Under the pieces are notes generated by a model that saw only the letters and a program-made list of their open reading frames with translations, made no database searches and was not told where the DNA came from. This document shows positions 41,867 through 47,432 of a stretch of DNA of 47,432 nucleotides, one piece after another (position 1 is the first letter of the stretch; every line of letters starts with the position of its first letter). The DNA is from Planctomycetota bacterium (GTDB lineage: Bacteria > Planctomycetota > UBA8108 > UBA1146). The DNA lies in contig JABHOG010000043.1 in NCBI GenBank assembly GCA_018694835.1, positions 1-47,432 on the forward strand. Direction: 5' to 3'. The position numbers and the translations under genes are program-made.

Positions 41867-44488
41867 ATGGGCCTGATGAGTGGCCTCCGGGCAGCGTTTC
41901 ACAAGATCGTCCCAACGCGTAATGAGAAGATCATTCGCGAGATCCTTCCGTTGGTGGAACAGATCAATGCACTCGAACCCGAGTTCGAGCTCCTCGATGA
42001 TGCACAACTTCGAGGCAAGACGGTCGAGTTCAGGAAGCGCCTTGAAGACGGAGCCCAGCTCTCCGATCTCTTGCCAGAGGCATATGCCGCGGTCCGTGAA
42101 TCCTCGAAGCGATACCTGAAGACTGGCACCGGTGTCGCCATGCGCCCCTATGATGTGCAGTTGATCGGCGGCGTCGTCCTCAATCATGGAGGGATCGCCG
42201 AGATGCGAACCGGGGAGGGAAAAACCCTGGTGGCGACCCTACCCGCTTACCTCAATGCTCTGCCTTCTCGAGGTGTCCACGTCGTGACCGTCAATGATTA
42301 TCTCGCCAAGAGAGATGCCGAGTGGATGAAGGCGGTGTACGAAGGGCTAGGAGTGACGGTCGGTGCGATCCAGTCGAATATGAATAGCCAGCAGCGAATC
42401 GACCAGTACTCCTGTGACATCACTTACGGTACCAACAATGAATTCGGGTTCGATTACCTGCGTGACAACATGAAGACGCGCCCCGAGGAGCAGTGCCAGA
42501 AGTACCGGGCTTATGCCATCGTCGATGAAGTCGATTCGATTCTGATCGACGAGGCGAGAACTCCCTTGATCATCTCTGGTCCCGCAGAGAAGTCGACCGA
42601 GATTTACTACAAGGCGGATCGAGCGATACGGAAACTGGTCAAGGGGCAGCATTTCGAGGTGAAGGAAAAGGAGCAGCAAGTATTGCTGACCGAGGAGGGA
42701 ATCGAGACTGCCGAGAAACTGGTCGGTGTCGACTCCTTCTATTCTCCCGCCAACATGCACTGGCCGCATCATCTTGAACAATCGATGAAGGCTCACTTTC
42801 TCCACCGCAAGGATGTCGATTACGTGATCGAGGATGGTGGAGTGGTAATCGTCGATGAGTTCACGGGTCGCCTGATGGAAGGGCGTCGTTGGTCGGATGG
42901 ATTGCATCAGGCTGTCGAGGCGAAGGAAGGGCTGAAGATCAAGGATGAGAACCAGACTCTCGCCACGATCACATTTCAGAACTTTTTCCGTCTCTACGAC
43001 AAGATCGCGGGGATGACAGGAACCGCCCTCACCGAGGCGGAGGAGTTCCGTGAAATCTACGGACTGGAAGTGGTCGAGATCCCGACCAACAAGCCGATCG
43101 CACGTGACGACCATACGGATATCGTTTACCGAACCACCCAGGAGAAGTGGAAAGCGATCGCCGACAGGATTGCCCAGGAAAATGAAAGTGGCAGACCGCT
43201 ACTGGTCGGAACCATCTCCATCGAGGATTCAGAGTTGCTATCGGATCGCCTGAAGCGCAGAGGCATCACCCACAATGTCCTCAATGCCAAGCATCACGCC
43301 CGCGAGGCCGAGATTATCGCAGAGGCGGGCCTGATGAACCGGGTCACGATCGCCACCAACATGGCGGGACGTGGAACCGACATCGTGCTTGGAGAAGGAG
43401 TCACCGATGTTGGTGGCTTGATGGTGATGGGCTCCGAGCGGCACGAGTCACGCAGGATTGATAACCAGTTACGCGGTCGTTGCGGTCGTCAGGGCGATCC
43501 GGGGGCGACTCTCTTCTACCTGTCACTGGAAGATGACCTGATGCGGTTGTTCGCCAGTGATCGTGTTTCTGCGATGCTCAAGAGATTTGGCATGGATGAA
43601 GGAGTGGATATCTCCCATCCGATGGTGACCCGAGCCATCGAGAAGGCTCAGAAAAAGGTCGAGGCTCGCAACTTCGAGATTCGAAAGAATTTGCTCGAGT
43701 ATGACCAGGTGATGGATAGCCAGAGAAAAGTCATTTACGAGATTCGCGATCGGATCCTCCACAGCGAGAACCTTCGAAATCTGGTGGAGGAGAACTTCGA
43801 GCAGGTGGTCGAATCTCATGCTCTCGGATTGCTAGAAATCGAGGAGCCCGATCAGCCGGTAGGGGTCCTTCTCAGCGAGCATCTGGCCCAGCGATACATG
43901 ATCAATGTCGCGGCATCTTCCTTCGAGGAAGGGGAGCCGGAAGACTGGGCGAGGATTGCCACCGAAGTGTGGATCAAGCTGGTGGATGACAAGCGCAACG
44001 CCGCCGGAGAAGGCCAATTCGATCGCCTTCTGCACTATGTCTTGCTGCGTTCAGTCGATGAGAAGTGGAAAGAGCACCTCCACGCGATGGACCAGTTGCG
44101 AACCGGTGTAGGCCTTCGTGGGTACGCCCAGGTGGATCCAAAGCAGGAGTTCAAGCGCGAAGGATATCTGCTCTTCGCCAAGATGCTCGAGGTTCTCCGA
44201 GAGGAAAGCTCCTCCATCGTTTCGCGGATTCGCATCGAGAGCGTCGATGAGTCAGAAGCTCAGCGGGATCTTGCAAGTACCTGGAGCGGTCAGTCGGAAG
44301 GTGTTTCTGCGGATGCTCTCCAGGAGCAGTTCCACTCTCATGGCCAGAAGATGCAACAAGGAGTCCAGGGAGCCGGTGGGTCCAAGAGCATCGAGACGAT
44401 TCGAAATGATCAGCCGAAATTGAGAAGGAACGACCCCTGCAGCTGTGGAAGTGGCAAGAAGTTCAAGCGCTGCTGCGGCCAGGAATGA
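41867..44488 (+). CDS. secA: Preprotein translocase ATPase SecA
   Basis: 873 residues, full length. Walker A is MRTGEGKTLVATLPAYL (K119) and Walker B/DEAD is VDEVDSILIDEARTPL. TNMAGRGTDIVLGEGV and the QLRGRCGRQGDPG motif lie in the second motor half. The helical scaffold ends in the zinc-binding CSCGSGKKFKRCCG tail that contacts SecB or phospholipid. It drives exported preproteins through SecYEG. It starts 39 bp after pyrD, and its stop overlaps the waaA start as ATGA. Confidence 0.97.
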   Translation: MGLMSGLRAAFHKIVPTRNEKIIREILPLVEQINALEPEFELLDDAQLRGKTVEFRKRLEDGAQLSDLLPEAYAAVRESSKRYLKTGTGVAMRPYDVQLIGGVVLNHGGIAEMRTGEGKTLVATLPAYLNALPSRGVHVVTVNDYLAKRDAEWMKAVYEGLGVTVGAIQSNMNSQQRIDQYSCDITYGTNNEFGFDYLRDNMKTRPEEQCQKYRAYAIVDEVDSILIDEARTPLIISGPAEKSTEIYYKADRAIRKLVKGQHFEVKEKEQQVLLTEEGIETAEKLVGVDSFYSPANMHWPHHLEQSMKAHFLHRKDVDYVIEDGGVVIVDEFTGRLMEGRRWSDGLHQAVEAKEGLKIKDENQTLATITFQNFFRLYDKIAGMTGTALTEAEEFREIYGLEVVEIPTNKPIARDDHTDIVYRTTQEKWKAIADRIAQENESGRPLLVGTISIEDSELLSDRLKRRGITHNVLNAKHHAREAEIIAEAGLMNRVTIATNMAGRGTDIVLGEGVTDVGGLMVMGSERHESRRIDNQLRGRCGRQGDPGATLFYLSLEDDLMRLFASDRVSAMLKRFGMDEGVDISHPMVTRAIEKAQKKVEARNFEIRKNLLEYDQVMDSQRKVIYEIRDRILHSENLRNLVEENFEQVVESHALGLLEIEEPDQPVGVLLSEHLAQRYMINVAASSFEEGEPEDWARIATEVWIKLVDDKRNAAGEGQFDRLLHYVLLRSVDEKWKEHLHAMDQLRTGVGLRGYAQVDPKQEFKREGYLLFAKMLEVLREESSSIVSRIRIESVDESEAQRDLASTWSGQSEGVSADALQEQFHSHGQKMQQGVQGAGGSKSIETIRNDQPKLRRNDPCSCGSGKKFKRCCGQE

Positions 44489-45909
44489 ACAGCCGTGCAG
44501 GGGGCCCGCTGGATGGGAACTCTGCTCGTTCCACCAGCACTCGGTCCACCAGCATTCGATCCGATCTCACGTCAGCTACCCCCACGCAACAGCGGGGCTA
44601 TCGTCCCTCGACGCGCAACGCATCGAGCCGATGGTGGCCCAGAGTCTGTGGGTTCCTGTTCGACCTCCCGATGTCTCTGGCTTACCTGCTCCTGACTCCA
44701 TGGTTGATTCATCTGGTCTTGATTCGTGGAAGAGCGTTCGGCTCGATACTCCAGCGCCTGGGATCATGGAGCATCTCGTTGCCTGTTCGGGAAAGGATCT
44801 GGATCCATGCTGCCAGTGTCGGGGAGGTGAGAGCGGCGGTACCTCTGATTCGTTCCTTACAAGAGTCGCGCCCCGGATCCGAGATCGTGATCTCTACCAT
44901 GACTACAGGTGCCAGCGATCTTGCTAGAAAGATGAATCCCGGAGTGCAGGTTCATCTCCTGCCTCTCGAATTGTCGCCATGCATCCACAAGATGTTGAGC
45001 CGACTGCGCCCGGACATCTTGGTTCTGGTGGAACTGGAATGGTGGCCCAACTTGTTATTGGCCTGCCACTCCCGATCGATTCCGGTAGTCGTGGTGAATG
45101 GACGTGTGAGCGAAAAAGGAGTCAAGCGCCTGTCCTGGCTCGGTCCACTCGCTTCCTGGATGGCCCGACTTCCTCTGAGAGTTTGTGCTCGAAGTGAAGT
45201 GGATGCTGAGCGATTCCTTCAACTGGGTACTGCACCCGAACGGATTCAGGTCGCTGGAGATCTCAAGTTAGATTCTCTGCGAGGCCCCGATCCTCTCCAG
45301 CATCGAAGAGAACTGGAGCAAGCGAGAGGGTATCCAGAGAATCAGTTTCGCTGGACCGCAGGGTGCACTCATCCGGGTGAGGAGGAACAGGTTCTCGAAG
45401 CACATGCAGTGCTGCTAGAAAAATTCCCAGGTAGCCAGTTGATGCTGGGCCCGCGCCACGTCGAAAGAGCGGCGACGGTCCTGGAACTGGTTCGACGTGC
45501 AGGATTGACCGGAGCGCTGGAATCTTCTCGTGCTGGATCGAGCGCATCGGTGATCGTGATCGATCGGCTGGGTCAACTCGAAGAGGCCTATCGAATCTCC
45601 GATGGGGCATTTGTCGGGGGAAGCCTGGTGCCGCGAGGGGGGCATAATTTGCTCGAGCCGGTGGCGGCGGGGTGTCTCACCTGCCATGGCCCCAGCATGT
45701 CAAATTTCACCGACATGAAGGCACTACTGGCTCAGCAGCCTTCGGTGCTGGAGGTCGAGGATGGGGGCCAGTTGACGCAACTGGTATGCCGCTGGGCGGC
45801 ACGGCCCGATGCTGAGCAGGGGCAGCGGCAGCAGGCCCTGCAATTGATCGAGAAACTCGGAGGGGCCGCAGGCAGGTGCTCAGATTTGTTGTCAGAAGTG
45901 CTGAGTTGA
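44485..45909 (+). CDS. waaA: 3-deoxy-D-manno-octulosonic acid (Kdo) transferase
   Basis: 474 residues from ATG 44485, overlapping the secA stop. After a Ser/Thr/Arg-rich extension of about 45 residues, unusual for the family, comes a hydrophobic segment (LAYLLLTPWLIHLVLI) that anchors it to the inner membrane. The N-terminal GT30 domain has WIHAASVGEVRAAVPLIRSL with the catalytic Glu. The C-terminal domain has VELEWWPNLL, AGDLKLDS, TAGCTHPGEE and GGSLVPRGGHNLLEPVAAG. It adds Kdo to lipid A precursor, so the organism makes LPS. The true start could lie further in, but no better one is visible. Confidence 0.93.
   Translation: MNSRAGGPLDGNSARSTSTRSTSIRSDLTSATPTQQRGYRPSTRNASSRWWPRVCGFLFDLPMSLAYLLLTPWLIHLVLIRGRAFGSILQRLGSWSISLPVRERIWIHAASVGEVRAAVPLIRSLQESRPGSEIVISTMTTGASDLARKMNPGVQVHLLPLELSPCIHKMLSRLRPDILVLVELEWWPNLLLACHSRSIPVVVVNGRVSEKGVKRLSWLGPLASWMARLPLRVCARSEVDAERFLQLGTAPERIQVAGDLKLDSLRGPDPLQHRRELEQARGYPENQFRWTAGCTHPGEEEQVLEAHAVLLEKFPGSQLMLGPRHVERAATVLELVRRAGLTGALESSRAGSSASVIVIDRLGQLEEAYRISDGAFVGGSLVPRGGHNLLEPVAAGCLTCHGPSMSNFTDMKALLAQQPSVLEVEDGGQLTQLVCRWAARPDAEQGQRQQALQLIEKLGGAAGRCSDLLSEVLS
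44525..44554. repeat. 15-bp in-frame tandem duplication near the waaA start
   Basis: CTCG(T/G)TCCACCAGCA occurs at 44525-44539 and 44540-44554. In frame it gives the RSTST/RSTSI repeat of the N-terminal extension. Confidence 0.7.
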
Positions 45910-46076
45910 GGGCGAACTCGGTTGGCGGACCCCCATCGAGTCGCTAGAGTATCTCGTTCAGTCGCCCGCACCGATCAGCCCGATCTGTCGACGGGTGCCG
46001 CAAATTGAGCTCAGCTGGCGTGGAGTCACGGATTCTCCTGAACCGTTTCCTTCCTCGCCCCAGGGAAGGAAGCTAG

Positions 46077-47237
46077 ATGTTGATCGAGAACGCCTTTTTC
46101 ACCTCTGAGTCCGTCTCCGAGGGACACCCGGACAAGATGGCTGATCAGATTTCCGATGCAATTCTAGACGCATTCCTTGGGGGGGATCCCCAGAGTCGAG
46201 TGGCGTGCGAGACGATGGTTACCACCGGATTGGTCGTGGTTGCCGGAGAAGTCACGAGTCAGGCCACCATCGATATCCCAGAAGTGGTTCGTGGAGTGAT
46301 TCGGGAAATCGGATACACAGACTCATCGATGGGATTCGATGCCGAGACTTGCTCGGTGATGGTTTCCCTCGACAAACAGAGTCCGGACATCGCCATGGGT
46401 GTGGATCGAGACGGTGCTGGTGATCAGGGCATCATGTTTGGATATGCCTGTGATGAAACAGAAGAACTGATGCCGATGGCGATCTCTCTCTCCCACAAGT
46501 TGGTGGCGGAGCACGCTCGGGTTCGCGCAGAGGGCAAGGCTCCATTCCTGCGGCCGGATGCAAAGAGCCAGGTGACTGTTGAGTATATCGATGGGGTTCC
46601 AAAACGAATCGACGCCATCGTGTTCTCGTCTCAGCATTCGGAAGATGTGAGTAACGAGGAACTCCACGGCTTCATTCAGAAAAACATCATCGAAAAGGTG
46701 ATTCCCGCCAACTTACTGGACGAGAACACCAAGTACTTCGTCAACCCAACGGGCAGATTCGTCATAGGTGGCCCACAAGGAGATTGCGGACTGACTGGAC
46801 GAAAGATCATCGTGGACACTTACGGCGGGATGGGCCGCCATGGTGGGGGAGCCTTCAGTGGAAAGGATCCATCGAAGGTCGATCGGTCTGCCAGTTACAT
46901 GGCTCGTTTCGTCGCAAAGAATATCGTCGCCGCCGGCCTGGCGCGACGTTGCGAAGTACAACTGGCCTATGCCATTGGAGTCGCAGAACCGATGTCGGTG
47001 CTGGTCGAAACTTTTGGCACCGGAACCATTGCCGATGGTGAATTCGAGAAGGTCGTGCGTGAAGTCTTCGATTTGACTCCCAGAGGAATCATCACTTCGC
47101 TAGACCTGAAGCGCCCGATTTACCGGGCGACTGCTGCTCATGGTCACTTTGGCAGGGTGGGTGAAGGATTCCCATGGGAAGGTGTCGGCAAGGTCGAAGC
47201 GCTCAAGGCTGCTGCTTCGCAGGCTGCCGGTAACTGA
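46077..47237 (+). CDS. metK: S-adenosylmethionine synthetase
   Basis: 386 residues; ATG 46077 follows GGAAGGAAG. The family start [20 protein letters not shown] (metal and ATP binding) and the motifs [32 protein letters not shown] and [20 protein letters not shown] are all intact. It makes SAM from methionine and ATP in the cytoplasm. The 167-bp upstream gap was inspected for SAM-I, SAM-II and SAH riboswitch cores; none was recognised. A hairpin follows the stop. Confidence 0.97.
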   Translation: MLIENAFFTSESVSEGHPDKMADQISDAILDAFLGGDPQSRVACETMVTTGLVVVAGEVTSQATIDIPEVVRGVIREIGYTDSSMGFDAETCSVMVSLDKQSPDIAMGVDRDGAGDQGIMFGYACDETEELMPMAISLSHKLVAEHARVRAEGKAPFLRPDAKSQVTVEYIDGVPKRIDAIVFSSQHSEDVSNEELHGFIQKNIIEKVIPANLLDENTKYFVNPTGRFVIGGPQGDCGLTGRKIIVDTYGGMGRHGGGAFSGKDPSKVDRSASYMARFVAKNIVAAGLARRCEVQLAYAIGVAEPMSVLVETFGTGTIADGEFEKVVREVFDLTPRGIITSLDLKRPIYRATAAHGHFGRVGEGFPWEGVGKVEALKAAASQAAGN

Positions 47238-47260
47238 CCTCTACATCCTCTGACCACTTC

Positions 47261-47298
47261 GAGCGACATCGCCTCCGCACCTGAGGGCGATGTCGTTC
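47261..47298 (+). terminator. Hairpin terminator after metK
   Basis: A 13-bp stem with one G-U pair joins 47261-47273 to 47286-47298 around a 12-nt loop, 23 bp after the metK stop. TTCAATTT follows. Confidence 0.7.
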
Positions 47299-47379
47299 TT
47301 CAATTTGATATGGGCTTCAATACGATACGGGCTTCAATACGATACGGGCTTCAATACGATACGGGCTTCAATACGATAC
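47295..47379. repeat. 17-bp tandem repeat, four exact copies plus one diverged
   Basis: GGGCTTCAATACGATAC occurs at 47312-47328, 47329-47345, 47346-47362 and 47363-47379. A degenerate copy (12 of 17 matching) lies at 47295-47311. The array ends 3 bp before the stop codon of the leftward partial gene. Confidence 0.9.
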
Positions 47380-47382
47380 GTG

Positions 47383-47432
47383 TCATTCGATGAGGCCGCG
47401 CTGCTCGAGCCACCGCTGAAGCGCAGAAATCG
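47383..47432 (-). CDS. 3' end of an unidentified leftward gene (partial)
   Basis: On the reverse strand the frame entering from the window edge reads ISALQRWLEQRGLIE and stops at TGA 47385-47383. The helical composition looks like a true C-terminus. The other two frames run through the tandem repeats. Family cannot be assigned. Confidence 0.45.
   Translation of the reverse strand, partial: ISALQRWLEQRGLIE

Noticed and set aside
45910-46076. Possible SAM-responsive riboswitch before metK
   Set aside because: A GCACC/GGTGC pairing exists, but none of the conserved cores of SAM-I, SAM-II or SAH riboswitches could be recognised.
47295-47379. CRISPR-like array
   Set aside because: The 17-bp units are directly adjacent with no spacers, so this is a simple tandem repeat.

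Overview
The window looks like chromosomal core sequence from a Gram-negative bacterium of moderately high GC content. The best guess is Planctomycetota. The support is a secreted protein ending in the dockerin-like repeat pair typical of that phylum, MglA/roadblock signalling genes, exported HEAT-repeat proteins, and an LPS Kdo transferase with two beta-barrel porins that indicate an outer membrane. This placement is inference; no rRNA or tRNA gene was found to confirm it.

Left part (1-9.4 kb). The first 51 bases hold the 5' end of a leftward gene. Two rightward genes follow: an exported HEAT-repeat protein carrying a degenerate receiver-like domain, and a zinc-ribbon membrane protein. They converge on a tight five-gene leftward cluster (9325 to 3326). 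It encodes a DUF4388/PATAN-transmembrane-PEGA-PQQ-propeller protein, a TPR protein ending in a roadblock-like domain, a roadblock protein, an MglA-type GTPase with a C-terminal membrane anchor, and a second roadblock protein. This is the best candidate for an undescribed system: a membrane-tethered small-GTPase module with three roadblock-type partners and a putative extracytoplasmic sensor.

9.4-22.2 kb. An M24 peptidase is followed by a two-domain SagB-type nitroreductase. Then come two paralogous porins, the first behind a roughly 330-nt leader with a clear branched fold. Leftward are purH, a small membrane protein and lepB. Rightward are xseA (with an unusual N-terminal extra domain), xseB, a PfkB sugar kinase and a PhyH-type dioxygenase.

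22.4-31 kb. alaS is followed by the lipid cluster rpmF-plsX-fabD-fabG-acpP-fabF, with no fabH in its usual place, and a SerA-like dehydrogenase.

31-37.2 kb. purF and a membrane protein run leftward. Rightward, a ChpT-like histidine phosphotransferase (pseudo-kinase) is translationally coupled to an NtrC-type sigma-54 activator. A 990-bp non-coding region follows, containing several strong hairpins, two of them ending in T tracts.

37.2 kb to the end. A dockerin-bearing secreted protein, a double FHA protein, a XerC/D-like recombinase with an insertion (leftward), and the chain dksA-like, pyrD (apparent CTG start), secA, waaA. metK follows, and the 3' end of a leftward gene closes the window.

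A recurrent DNA-level feature is short tandem duplication (13-21 bp units, 2-5 copies), mostly placed at or just after stop codons. At two loci the duplicated unit includes the stop codon itself. I see no insertion sequence, prophage, CRISPR array or tRNA.
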